From Lentisphaerota bacterium (GTDB taxonomy: Bacteria; Verrucomicrobiota; Lentisphaeria; Victivallales; Victivallaceae), in assembly GCA_015061685.1 (NCBI GenBank), contig SUWD01000002.1:62001-126000 (forward strand): 64,000 nt of DNA, written 5' to 3'. The position numbers and the translations under genes are program-made. A model generated the notes under the pieces. That model saw nothing but the letters and a program-made list of their open reading frames with translations, was not told the origin of the DNA and did not search any database. Of the stretch, positions 31,656-40,251 are shown piece after piece; positions within the stretch are counted from its first letter, which is position 1, and the number at the start of each line of letters is the position of its first letter.

Positions 31656-33683
31656 ATGGGAATATTCAAACTGCATGCTCCCTTTGCACCTGCCGGAGAT
31701 CAGCCGGAAGCGATCCGGCAGTTGAGGGAAAATCTTAAAAAAGGCGAGCGTTTCCAGACCTTGCACGGAGTGACCGGATCGGGTAAAACCTACGTTCTCG
31801 CCCAGGCGATAGCCGAGGAGAACCGTCCGGTTTTGGTTTTGTCGCACAATAAGACTCTTGCCGCCCAGCTTTACAGCGAATTCAAGAGTTTTTTTCCGGA
31901 AAATGCAGTTGAATATTTCATCAGTTACTATGATTATTATCTGCCGGAATCGTATATTCCGCAAACAGATACTTACATTGCCAAAGATGCTTCTATCAAC
32001 GAAGATATTGAAAAACTCCGCCTTTCTGCGACTGCCAGTTTAGTGGAAAGACGGGATGTTATTATCGTTGCCAGTGTTTCCTGCATTTACAGTTTGGGGG
32101 CTCCGGAAGAATTTAATGAGATGTGTGTACGTTTGGATTCAGGTGACACTATCGACCGGGATGAATTACTTCGCCGATTGATCGAAATTCAATATAACCG
32201 TAATGATATTTCTCCGGGAAAAGGTGAATTCCGGGTGCGGGGTGATGTTGTGGATGTCTTTGAACCTCAAAGGGATGATTTTATCCGGATCATTTTTTTT
32301 GATGATTCCATTGAAAGAATGGAACGCCGGGACGCTTTGACCGGTAAATTGAAATCAGTACTCCCGGAAGGAACTCTTTTCCCCTGCAAGCATTTTGTAA
32401 TGCCGCCGGAGCGGATCGCTTCTGCTGCTGAATCTATCCGGCAGGAGATGAGAGAACGGGTTAAGTTTTTTGAGGACAAGGGATTGCTTGTTGAGGCTCA
32501 AAGGCTTGGTCAGCGGGTAGAATATGATTTGGATATGATGAAAGAACTTGGCTACTGCAGTGGTATAGAAAATTATACCATGCACTTATCCAACCGGCAG
32601 CCGGGTATGCGTCCATATTGCCTTTTTGATTTTTTACAGGATGATTTTCTGACTATTATTGATGAATCTCATGTTACTCTGCCGCAGGTGCAGGCAATGT
32701 ATAAAGCAGACCGTCAGCGGAAACAGACATTGATAGACCATGGTTTCAGATTGCCTTCAGCATTGGAGAACCGGCCATTGCGTTTTGATGAGTTTGACGG
32801 ATTGACCGGGCAGACGGTATATGTTTCCGCAACTCCCGGCGATATGGAAAAAGAACGCAGTGAAAGCATCGTTGAGTTGATCGTACGTCCCACCGGATTG
32901 CTTGATCCGGTGATCGAAGTCCGTCCGCTGGAGGGACAGCTTGATGATGTTATTGCTGAAATCCGCAAGGTTTCTGCCAATGGTGAAAGGACTCTGGTTA
33001 CTACATTGACCAAGAAAAGTGCAGAGAGACTTTCTGATTATTTGAGTGATATTGGAGTTAAAACCAGTTATTTGCACTCTGATCTGGATGCTCTTGAAAG
33101 AGTGAGGATTTTGAATAAATTACGGGATGGCGATTTCGAGTGCCTTATCGGGATCAACCTGTTACGGGAGGGAATTGACCTGCCGGAAGTTGCTCTGGTA
33201 GCGATCCTTGATGCTGATAAAGTAGGTTTTTTGCGTTCGGAGCGATCTCTTGTTCAGACAGCGGGCAGGGCGGCACGCAACAGTAATGGCAGGGTTATTC
33301 TCTATGGAGACGATATAACTCCGGCGATGAAAGCTTTGATTGATGAAACAGCCCGTCGACGTAAAAAACAGCAGGCTTATAATGAGCTTCATGGAATCAT
33401 TCCCCGCACGGTGATCAAGGAAAAACGACAAACCATCAGCGAAATAATTGGCAGCAAATCAAGAAATAAGCGTGGAAAAATGCCGGATTTCAACAGCAAT
33501 ACTCTCAATGATGGAGTGATCGACTTTGACCGGATGAATTTGAACAGTCGTGAAATGGCGGATTTGATTTCTGAATTGACCGGAGAAATGTTAGCCGCTG
33601 CCGAGGCACTGGAATTTGAACGTGCCGCAGATTTGCGGGATCGTATCCGGATGCTTTCCGGTGTTGATTCAAAAAACAGTTGA
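31656..33683 (+). CDS. uvrB: Excinuclease ABC subunit B
   Basis: A 675-aa helicase-like subunit of nucleotide excision repair. It shows Walker A TLHGVTGSGKTYVLAQ, the damage-binding hairpin around YYDYYLPESYIPQTDTYIAK, Walker B IIDESHV, LLREGIDLPEV and QTAGRAARN, and a C-terminal UVR domain (LEFERAADLRDRIRML). The start at 31656 is chosen because MGIFKLHAPFAPAGDQP is the family N-terminus; a TTG start upstream would overlap hydG. No promoter is seen between hydG and uvrB, so they are probably co-transcribed. The last codons hold the -35 element of the next gene. Confidence 0.97.
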   Translation: MGIFKLHAPFAPAGDQPEAIRQLRENLKKGERFQTLHGVTGSGKTYVLAQAIAEENRPVLVLSHNKTLAAQLYSEFKSFFPENAVEYFISYYDYYLPESYIPQTDTYIAKDASINEDIEKLRLSATASLVERRDVIIVASVSCIYSLGAPEEFNEMCVRLDSGDTIDRDELLRRLIEIQYNRNDISPGKGEFRVRGDVVDVFEPQRDDFIRIIFFDDSIERMERRDALTGKLKSVLPEGTLFPCKHFVMPPERIASAAESIRQEMRERVKFFEDKGLLVEAQRLGQRVEYDLDMMKELGYCSGIENYTMHLSNRQPGMRPYCLFDFLQDDFLTIIDESHVTLPQVQAMYKADRQRKQTLIDHGFRLPSALENRPLRFDEFDGLTGQTVYVSATPGDMEKERSESIVELIVRPTGLLDPVIEVRPLEGQLDDVIAEIRKVSANGERTLVTTLTKKSAERLSDYLSDIGVKTSYLHSDLDALERVRILNKLRDGDFECLIGINLLREGIDLPEVALVAILDADKVGFLRSERSLVQTAGRAARNSNGRVILYGDDITPAMKALIDETARRRKKQQAYNELHGIIPRTVIKEKRQTISEIIGSKSRNKRGKMPDFNSNTLNDGVIDFDRMNLNSREMADLISELTGEMLAAAEALEFERAADLRDRIRMLSGVDSKNS

Positions 33684-33708
33684 AAAAATTTTTAATGCAG
33701 TGTATATT
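33680..33708 (+). promoter_or_regulatory. Promoter of the creatininase-like gene
   Basis: TTGAAA (33680-33685) overlaps the uvrB stop codon; TATATT lies at 33703-33708 after a 17-bp spacer. The six bases before the -10, GCAGTG, are identical to those in the hydG promoter. Confidence 0.75.
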
Positions 33709-33746
33709 AACTGCAGTTTTCTAAAACAGAAAGGGCGTTGTTTATT

Positions 33747-34625
33747 ATGAGAACTCATGCAATGGGAGAAATGACGGTAAAAGAGATCAGAGAATATCTC
33801 AAGACCAACAAGACGATTATTGTTCCTTACGGTGTCGTTGAGCAGCATGGATATCACTTGCCGGTGAGTATGGATATTCACAATGCTGAAGTTCCAGCTT
33901 ATGTGCTGGCTGAAAAGCTTGGTTGTATTGTTGCTCCGCCTTTGAATTACTGTTTTTCCGGTGGACAGCTCCCCGGTACGATCAATGTCCGTCCGACCAG
34001 CTTTTGTGCAATTATGTGTGATATTGTTGAATCTCTTGCCGCTCAAGGATTTGAAAATATATTGATTTATCCCGGTCATGGCGGTTCTGAAAGTTTGGCA
34101 CAACTGAAAGAAGCGTTGCGTATTTTGAAATGGCTCAATGCTTCTCTGGAAAAAGTTATGATCATGATTTTGCGTAGAGCAGATCACTGGCATGCTCCCA
34201 AAGATCCCCGCATGACCGGAGCTGATTACCATGCCGGACGCTCTGAAACGTCTCTGATGCTGGCTTACCGTAATAATCTGGTTCAGTTGGATCAGATGGA
34301 AATGGATGAACCGGAATTGGCAGAAAGAATGCGGCACGATCAGGATGCTTATCAGATCTGTACTACTTTGAGCGGCCAGCCGCAGGAGATCGCAACGACC
34401 CGTCAGCGTCCGGAAATAAAAGTCGGCGTAATGGGGTATCCAGAATTTGCATCTGCAGAATTTGGAAAACTTGCCGTTGAATCAGCTATTTCTGTAATGG
34501 CAGAGATGGTCAAAAAAGCGATTGCCGATGCCGATGAAAACCGGAAGACCGGCAAACGGATTGAAGTAAAATCACCGGTGCTGGTTGTGGAAGAAGGTTC
34601 CGATAAAATTGCGATCAAAGCATAA
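33747..34625 (+). CDS. Creatininase family protein
   Basis: A 292-aa metal-dependent amidohydrolase of the creatininase fold. The metal ligands are visible in IVPYGVVEQHGYHLPVSMD (Glu, His, Asp) and ILIYPGHGGSESLAQLKEA (His), with a further Glu in HAGRSETSLML. Relatives include creatinine amidohydrolase, MftE peptidase and GTP-derived formamide hydrolases; no mycofactocin or flavin genes are near, so the substrate is open. The ATG at 33747 follows AAAGGGCG at 11 nt; a TTG at 33738 is too close to that site. Single-gene unit ended by a terminator. Confidence 0.88.
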   Translation: MRTHAMGEMTVKEIREYLKTNKTIIVPYGVVEQHGYHLPVSMDIHNAEVPAYVLAEKLGCIVAPPLNYCFSGGQLPGTINVRPTSFCAIMCDIVESLAAQGFENILIYPGHGGSESLAQLKEALRILKWLNASLEKVMIMILRRADHWHAPKDPRMTGADYHAGRSETSLMLAYRNNLVQLDQMEMDEPELAERMRHDQDAYQICTTLSGQPQEIATTRQRPEIKVGVMGYPEFASAEFGKLAVESAISVMAEMVKKAIADADENRKTGKRIEVKSPVLVVEEGSDKIAIKA

Positions 34626-34647
34626 ATCGTATTCTTGTAAATTAATT

Positions 34648-34681
34648 CTCCCGGAGAAAAGCATTCTCTGGGAGTTTTTTT
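34648..34681 (+). terminator. Intrinsic terminator of the creatininase-like gene
   Basis: CTCCCGGAGAA (34648-34658) pairs with TTCTCTGGGAG (34664-34674) around AAGCA, followed by a T-run. Confidence 0.9.
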
Positions 34682-34710
34682 GTATGATTGGTATTTTTGT
34701 AGTAAAGCAC

Positions 34711-34739
34711 TTGTAAAAATAAAGAGAAACATGTAACTT
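34711..34739 (+). promoter_or_regulatory. Possible promoter of the FAD oxidoreductase gene
   Basis: TTGTAA (34711-34716) and TAACTT (34734-34739) with a 17-bp spacer, about 105 bp before the chosen start codon. Confidence 0.4.
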
Positions 34740-34845
34740 ATACCGTAACACGGCAAATTTATGATATTATTGGTACAAGAATATCATAATGTGTTTCACA
34801 AAATTTAGGACAATAACTGAAAATGATGCCGGATGGAATGATATA

Positions 34846-36021
34846 ATGAAATATTATGATATCGTGATTTGCGGTGCCGGAATCGCTGGTGTTGCAGCAG
34901 CTTTAGCCGGGGCAAGACATGGGAAAAAAGTTCTGATCGTTGAAAAGCAGACTGTTGTCGGAGGATTGGCGACCTCCGGTTTGATATATGTGTATCTGCC
35001 TATCAGTGATGACCGGGAGAAAGTCATTGCATCTGGGATTACCCGCGAATTGCTTTTTGCCGCCCAAAATTACGGTCCTTTTGCTGTAAGTGAAAAGTGG
35101 GGTGGAATTCCAGGAGGTGATCCCGGAATAAATAAATGTGGACGTTTCTGTTGTTGTTTTTCTCCGGCAGGCTATGCTCTTACTTTGGAAAAATTACTGC
35201 GGGATGCCGGAGTTGATGTTTATCTGGATACGACTCTTACTAAAGTTAAATGCGACAGTGATATGCGTTTGACTGAAGTTGAACTTTTTTGCGGAGCTGA
35301 AAGCTGGTTGGTAAGTGCCGGTTGTTTTATCGATGCTTCCGGTGGAGCATTTATGCTTCGGATGGCAGGAGCAAAGGTTTTCAGTGAAATAAATTACGTT
35401 ACCCCGTGGGTGATAGAAGCCAATCCCGATAGATGCAATGACACGAACTGGTATTTTTCCGGAAATATTTATATGAATTCTATTAAAAATATTGGTTGCG
35501 GAGAAAAAATAGATTCTCTGCTTTCCGTAGATGCCATGCAGAAATTTATCCGTTCTCAATATCAGGGAATAAGAGAATACTTTGATTCATTTGTACCTGA
35601 TAAGCAAAAATCCTGCTATCCGATAAATATCCCGGCTATGCCGCAAACCAGAAAAATTGCCCGTATAGACGGAGAAAAATTGATCAAAGATGGAGATGGA
35701 GGCGTTTTTGCTGCTGATTCGATCGGTGTGGCTGCCGACTGGAGAAGTCCAACTTGTCCTGCATGGGAGACTCCTTATGGAGCATTGATCCCCAAAGATG
35801 TCCGTGGAGCTTTGGCGGCAGGCAGATGTATAAACAGTTCCGGTGATGCCTGGGAGGTTTTTAGGGTGATCCCGGCCGCAGCGATGACCGGTGAAGCCGC
35901 TGGAACAGCGGCGGCAATGGCATGCGAAAAAGGTATTGACCCCAGAGATATCCCGGTTATGGAATTGCAAGATGAATTATTGAAAAACGATGCAATTTTG
36001 CATATCGCAGATGGGCGATAG
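34846..36021 (+). CDS. FAD-dependent oxidoreductase
   Basis: A 391-aa flavoprotein with the N-terminal dinucleotide-binding motif YDIVICGAGIAGVAAALAGA, the conserved LIVEKQTVVGGLATSGLIY and a C-terminal second FAD segment (GALAAGRCINSSGDAWEVFR followed by GEAAGTAAAMA). This is the FAD_oxidored family frequent in PVC and Bacteroidota genomes, often tied to carbohydrate or organic acid oxidation; the substrate is unknown. The ATG at 34846 is preferred to one at 34789 because TGGAATGATATA precedes it and the conserved domain starts within four residues. Convergent with rpoZ. Confidence 0.85.
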   Translation: MKYYDIVICGAGIAGVAAALAGARHGKKVLIVEKQTVVGGLATSGLIYVYLPISDDREKVIASGITRELLFAAQNYGPFAVSEKWGGIPGGDPGINKCGRFCCCFSPAGYALTLEKLLRDAGVDVYLDTTLTKVKCDSDMRLTEVELFCGAESWLVSAGCFIDASGGAFMLRMAGAKVFSEINYVTPWVIEANPDRCNDTNWYFSGNIYMNSIKNIGCGEKIDSLLSVDAMQKFIRSQYQGIREYFDSFVPDKQKSCYPINIPAMPQTRKIARIDGEKLIKDGDGGVFAADSIGVAADWRSPTCPAWETPYGALIPKDVRGALAAGRCINSSGDAWEVFRVIPAAAMTGEAAGTAAAMACEKGIDPRDIPVMELQDELLKNDAILHIADGR

Positions 36022-36070
36022 ATTTTGACGGGAAAAGAATTATCATCAAAAAAATTTTTGTTGAAAAAGT

Positions 36071-36105
36071 AAAAGCCGCACACTGATGTACAGTATGCGG
36101 CTTTT
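36071..36105. terminator. Bidirectional terminator between the FAD oxidoreductase gene and rpoZ
   Basis: AAAAGCCGCA (36071-36080) and TGCGGCTTTT (36096-36105) form a 10-bp stem with A- and T-tracts, serving both converging genes. Confidence 0.85.
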
Positions 36106-36123
36106 GTATTGCCGGAAAGCTTT

Positions 36124-36369
36124 TTATTCCTCTTCTGCGGCTGTTTCTTCTTCAGCCGGAGCAGAAGTTTCATTTTCATCCGGAAATTCGTAGGAAAGAA
36201 GTCCCTCGGCAATTTCCAGAAGAGCGATATCCAAAAGATTTTCGGAATCGCATTTGACCATAGGACGGCCGCCGGCCGCCAACTGCTTTGCACGTTTGGC
36301 GGCAACGACCGACAGAATCTGGGGATCGGGAATATTCTGTTTTGCCCGTTCCAAGTAACTGTTGTTCAT
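36124..36369 (-). CDS. rpoZ: DNA-directed RNA polymerase subunit omega
   Basis: An 81-aa small subunit that helps assemble RNA polymerase. SYLERAKQNIPDPQILSVVA and AAKRAKQLAAGGRPMVKCD are the omega core, followed by DIALLEIAEGLLSYEF and a short acidic tail of Glu/Ala. The start at 36369 follows CTAAGGAGATTTGCAATA on the minus strand. It is the last gene of the etfB-etfA-acyl-CoA dehydrogenase operon (gap 14 nt), an unusual position since omega is often next to gmk or spoT. Confidence 0.88.
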   Translation of the reverse strand: MNNSYLERAKQNIPDPQILSVVAAKRAKQLAAGGRPMVKCDSENLLDIALLEIAEGLLSYEFPDENETSAPAEEETAAEEE

Positions 36370-36383
36370 TATTGCAAATCTCC

Positions 36384-38114
36384 TTAGTAGTCGATAATGT
36401 CGCGATGATTGGCGATGAGTTTGGTATCGCCGGAGCAAACATTGAGATAACGGCGTTCAAATTCAGCAACAGCGTCGAGGACGTAACGTTCAGCAATCGG
36501 AGCCCTGTCGGCACAGATCGCCCCATCACGCAACAACAGCAGACCGACAAAAATGAATGTTTCCATCTCCACCAGGTTGCGTGCCATCAAATCGTGATAA
36601 GCAGTATCTTTGCTGCCGTCATCGGTACGTTTTTCTGAAACGAATTTGACTGCTTCAAGCTGTTTTGCATGAAGTGTCGCCAGTTTATCACGCAAAGCTG
36701 CGAGATCGGCAGGCAATTCAATGGCAAAAAGTTCTTCCATGCGTTTGTCGGCATCACGCTGCATCACGCCGCCAATGGCTGCAACGATCTGCAGCTGGGT
36801 GGTTCCCTCATAGATATTGGTGATACGGGCATCGCGATAGTAACGCTCCGCATTGAAGTCCCGCATATAACCGGTACCACCATGGATCTGGATGCCGTCA
36901 TAGGCAATGGAGTTGGCACTTTCAGTGGCAAGAGCTTTGCACATCGGAGTCAACTGGGCAGCCAATTTGGTGTAGTATTTCTGTTTTGCCCGATCTTCAT
37001 CGGTGGGAGTACCGTGTTCAACCAGATGGGTGTAGGTGTTACGCAAGTCAACGACCCGGGTGGTTTCATAGAGCAACGCACGAGCGGCGGTAAGCCGGAC
37101 TTTCATGCTGCTGAGCATGGAATAGATCGCCGGGAATTTGTCAATGCTGCGTTTGAATTGTTCACGCTCGGAAGCGTACTTTCTGGCCTGACGGTAGGCA
37201 GCTTCAGCAATACCGACAGCCTGGGCACTGATAGCGACACGGGCACCATTCATCAGACTCATGACGTAGCGGATCAAACCGAGACGGCGTTTGCCGCAGA
37301 GCTGTGCCGGTACATCATTGAACTGCAATTCGCAAGTGGCAACTCCGTGAATACCCATTTTGTCCTCAATACGGCGAACCACCAACTGCGGGCAGGCTTC
37401 GCAAATGAACATGGACAAACCACGACCGTCAGTTGTTCCTTCTTCGGAACGGGCAAGCACCAGATGCACTTTGGAACAACCATTGGTGATGAAACGTTTC
37501 ATACCATTGAGGTACCACTGACCTTTTTCGTCCTGATAAGCACGGAGACGGACAGACTGGAGATCTGAACCGTAATCCGGCTCGGTCAAATCCATTGAAC
37601 CATCAAATTCACCGGAGGCAAAACGCGGCAGATAGAAGTTTTTCTGATCGTCGTTACCGAAAAAGTTAATGGTTTCTGCGATGTCCTGCAAACCGAAAAT
37701 GTTCTGCAGAGAAGCATCGGCACGGGAAACGATCTCTGTCATCATGGTATAGACAGAGCAGGGGAAGTTGAGACCGCCATACTCATGTCCCAGCATAACA
37801 CCCATCAAACCGGCCTGAGTAAGGTCGGCAAGGTTTTGCAGGGTCAACGGATGATAAATGACTTTGCCGTCTTTAAATTGGGCACCAACCTGATCCACGG
37901 TGCGGGAACGGGCCTCAATGCGTTCTCCGGCGATTTCACCGATAACTTTGAGGGCACGTTCATAGTTATCCAAAGCGTCTTTGAAATCCACGGGAGCGGC
38001 TTCGAATTTTTCCGCAGTGGTGTAATTTTTCTCCAGCATGCCGGTGATTTCGGCAAGATCGAGATTCTTCAGCGTGAATTCAAGGTCCTGATTGTCAGAA
38101 AAATAGTTCAACAT
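36384..38114 (-). CDS. Acyl-CoA dehydrogenase, long form
   Basis: A 576-aa FAD enzyme that oxidises acyl-CoA to enoyl-CoA. The core signatures MDLTEPDYGSDLQSVRLRA, IHGVATCELQFNDVPAQL and the catalytic-base region DARITNIYEGTTQLQ (Glu of EGT) are present. It is about 190 residues longer than classical 380-aa enzymes because of an N-terminal helical extension and a C-terminal domain (about 450-576), as in the long acyl-CoA dehydrogenases of anaerobes. It sits 17 nt behind etfA, so it likely passes electrons to EtfAB. A butyryl-CoA or other short-chain substrate is possible but not shown. Confidence 0.9.
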   Translation of the reverse strand: MLNYFSDNQDLEFTLKNLDLAEITGMLEKNYTTAEKFEAAPVDFKDALDNYERALKVIGEIAGERIEARSRTVDQVGAQFKDGKVIYHPLTLQNLADLTQAGLMGVMLGHEYGGLNFPCSVYTMMTEIVSRADASLQNIFGLQDIAETINFFGNDDQKNFYLPRFASGEFDGSMDLTEPDYGSDLQSVRLRAYQDEKGQWYLNGMKRFITNGCSKVHLVLARSEEGTTDGRGLSMFICEACPQLVVRRIEDKMGIHGVATCELQFNDVPAQLCGKRRLGLIRYVMSLMNGARVAISAQAVGIAEAAYRQARKYASEREQFKRSIDKFPAIYSMLSSMKVRLTAARALLYETTRVVDLRNTYTHLVEHGTPTDEDRAKQKYYTKLAAQLTPMCKALATESANSIAYDGIQIHGGTGYMRDFNAERYYRDARITNIYEGTTQLQIVAAIGGVMQRDADKRMEELFAIELPADLAALRDKLATLHAKQLEAVKFVSEKRTDDGSKDTAYHDLMARNLVEMETFIFVGLLLLRDGAICADRAPIAERYVLDAVAEFERRYLNVCSGDTKLIANHRDIIDY

Positions 38115-38131
38115 CGTAAGAAGTTCTCCTG

Positions 38132-39154
38132 TTACTGCTGCTTGGCTTTGAAAGCCTTGATCATCTGCGGAATAACCTGATTGAGATCACCGACAATAGC
38201 GTAGTGGGCACAGCTGAAAATCGGAGCATCGGGATCGGTATTGATCGCAATGATCTTCTTTGATTCACTCATGCCGGCAGTGTGCTGGATGGATCCGGAA
38301 ATACCGCAGGCAATGTAGAGACGGGGACGGACCGTGGTACCGGTCTGACCGACCTGATGATCATGGCTGATCCAACCGGCATCAACAGCTGCACGGGAAG
38401 CACCGACTTCACCGCCGATTGCTTCGGCAAGATCGTAGATGAGTTTGAAATTCTCTTTGGAACCGACACCGTAACCGCCGGCTACGATGATCTGGGCACC
38501 CTGGAGATCAACTTCTTTGTCGGCACGGACACGCTCAATGACTTTGATCACGGTATCTGCATCGGTGAGTTCCACCGGAACCCGGAGCAATTCACCTTTG
38601 CGACTGGTATCCGGTTCACCAAGTTTCATTACGCCTTCACGCACGGTAACCATCTGGGGATCATCCCAGGTGTTGACGATCGTTGCGATGATGTTTCCGC
38701 CGAATGCCGGACGGATCTGCATGAGCTTGTCAGTGTAGCTTTTACCGTTCTTTTTGTCTTCGAAATCATCGATCTGCAAATCGGTACAGTCAGCGGTAAG
38801 ACCGGCAAGCTTTTCTGAAGCGATACGGGGAGCCAATTCGCGGCCTTTGAGAGTCGCACCAAAAAGCAGGATATTGGGCTTGTGTTCCAGAATCAGCTTC
38901 ATGATGACTTTGGCAAAAGGCAGCACGGTAAAAGGTTCCAACCGGGGATCTTCTGCGAGGATGACCCGGTCACATCCATAGTGATAAAGAGTATCGATGC
39001 AGCCGGAAAGATTGTCTCCAAGGAGAATACCTTCAACTTTTACACCGAGACGGTCGGCAAGTTCACGGGCTTTGGAAACCAGCTGGAGACTGACTCCGGC
39101 GATTTTGCCCTGTTCCTGTTCAATAAAAACCCAAACGTTTCCAATATTAGCCAT
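38132..39154 (-). CDS. etfA: Electron transfer flavoprotein subunit alpha
   Basis: A 340-aa FAD-binding subunit. The C-terminal FAD domain is clear: IIVAGGYGVGSKENF, GASRAAVDAGWISHDHQVGQ, TGTTVRPRLYIACGISGSIQ and IIAINTDPDAPIFSCAHYAI. The N-terminal domain follows the family. No N-terminal ferredoxin-like extension is present. It starts 5 nt after etfB and precedes acyl-CoA dehydrogenase; together they pass electrons from acyl-CoA to a quinone, NAD or ferredoxin acceptor. Whether this pair bifurcates electrons cannot be decided from the residues I could inspect. Confidence 0.95.
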   Translation of the reverse strand: MANIGNVWVFIEQEQGKIAGVSLQLVSKARELADRLGVKVEGILLGDNLSGCIDTLYHYGCDRVILAEDPRLEPFTVLPFAKVIMKLILEHKPNILLFGATLKGRELAPRIASEKLAGLTADCTDLQIDDFEDKKNGKSYTDKLMQIRPAFGGNIIATIVNTWDDPQMVTVREGVMKLGEPDTSRKGELLRVPVELTDADTVIKVIERVRADKEVDLQGAQIIVAGGYGVGSKENFKLIYDLAEAIGGEVGASRAAVDAGWISHDHQVGQTGTTVRPRLYIACGISGSIQHTAGMSESKKIIAINTDPDAPIFSCAHYAIVGDLNQVIPQMIKAFKAKQQ

Positions 39155-39159
39155 TTTGC

Positions 39160-40047
39160 TTACCCCAGAGTGTGATCGCTGATAAGTTCATGCATAAGTC
39201 CGGCGATACCCTCGGCATCGGCGGAGACGGTCTTGGCTTCTCCGGCGGTGAGAACCACGCTCATGACCTGTTTGACCTTGGTCGGGGAGCCGGGGAAACC
39301 GATTCTGTCCGGAGCCGCATTGATGTCAGCTGCGGAGTACTCTTCGATCAGCAGGCCGCGGGCTTTGAGATCGGCTTTGTACTGCTCGGGATCGGCGATT
39401 TCGCCTTTTTTGGCAGCAGCATCAATTTCTCCCGGAGTGCGTGCCCTTTTGTACTTCATCATCAATTTGACATTCATCGGACGCGGATCATTGGCATCGA
39501 TGACCGTCAACAGAGCGGGGAGGGGGGAGGAAAGAACTTCGTAGCCGCCTTCGATAGCACGGCGGGCAACGATTTTATCGGCTTCAAGAGATTTGACTTC
39601 TTCCACATAGCAGATCTGCGGGATATTGAGTTTTTCCGCAATCTGGGGACCGACCTGAGCTGTATCACCATCGATTGCCTGACGTCCGCAGAGGACAAGA
39701 TCGATGTTTCCGAGTTTTTTGGCAACGCAGCTGAGGGTATAGCTGGTTGCAAGAGTATCCGCTCCGGCAAGAGCCCGGTCAGTAACCAGCACCGCACGGT
39801 CAGCACCGCGGTAGAGAGACTGACGCAGAACTTCGGCAGCAGCGGGCATACCCATTGTGGCGACAGTTACATGAGCCTGATAACGGTCTTTGAGTTCGAG
39901 AGCCAATTCTAAAGCATTCAGGTCTTCCGGGTTGAAAATAGCCGGAAGGGCGGCACGGTTGACAGTGCCTTCGGGGGTCATCGCATCACCGGAAATATTC
40001 TGCGTATCCGGTACCTGTTTGACGAAAACCAACAGATGAAAACTCAC
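39160..40047 (-). CDS. etfB: Electron transfer flavoprotein subunit beta
   Basis: A 295-aa subunit. VFVKQVPDTQNISGDAM, the LVLCGRQAIDGDTAQVGPQI signature and the tail FPGSPTKVKQVMSVVL are the EtfB pattern. The GTG at 40047 is taken as start because GGAGGT lies 6 nt upstream on the minus strand and the family N-terminus (SFHLLVFVKQ) begins there; a longer in-frame reading is unlikely. It is about 30 residues longer than classical EtfB. First gene of the operon etfB-etfA-acyl-CoA dehydrogenase-rpoZ. Confidence 0.94.
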   Translation of the reverse strand: MSFHLLVFVKQVPDTQNISGDAMTPEGTVNRAALPAIFNPEDLNALELALELKDRYQAHVTVATMGMPAAAEVLRQSLYRGADRAVLVTDRALAGADTLATSYTLSCVAKKLGNIDLVLCGRQAIDGDTAQVGPQIAEKLNIPQICYVEEVKSLEADKIVARRAIEGGYEVLSSPLPALLTVIDANDPRPMNVKLMMKYKRARTPGEIDAAAKKGEIADPEQYKADLKARGLLIEEYSAADINAAPDRIGFPGSPTKVKQVMSVVLTAGEAKTVSADAEGIAGLMHELISDHTLG

Positions 40048-40106
40048 GGGGTTACCTCCATCGTTTCTTGAGTTAAAAGGCACAATAAGTGCCAAACCAT
40101 TATATT

Positions 40107-40135
40107 AATATACTCCGCATAATGTGATTTTTCAA
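40107..40135 (-). promoter_or_regulatory. Promoter of the etfBA operon
   Basis: On the minus strand TTGAAA (40135-40130) and TATATT (40112-40107) with a 17-bp spacer, about 60 bp upstream of etfB. Confidence 0.75.
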
Positions 40136-40176
40136 ACGCTCTGTCTTTTTTTTTGCAACAGATGAGGTTTTCAGGG

Positions 40177-40205
40177 TTGACTTCGGGAGAGTTTTGCTGT
40201 ATTGT
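40177..40205 (+). promoter_or_regulatory. Promoter of the PilT-like gene pair
   Basis: TTGACT (40177-40182) and TATTGT (40200-40205) with a 17-bp spacer, divergent from the etfBA promoter. Confidence 0.6.
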
Positions 40206-40251
40206 ATATACCAAAACCAAATTTGTCATACGAATACGGAAAGGAAAAATT

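Noticed and set aside
36669..39912. Several long plus-strand frames opposite the etf/acyl-CoA dehydrogenase genes
   Set aside because: All are antisense shadows of well-conserved minus-strand genes.
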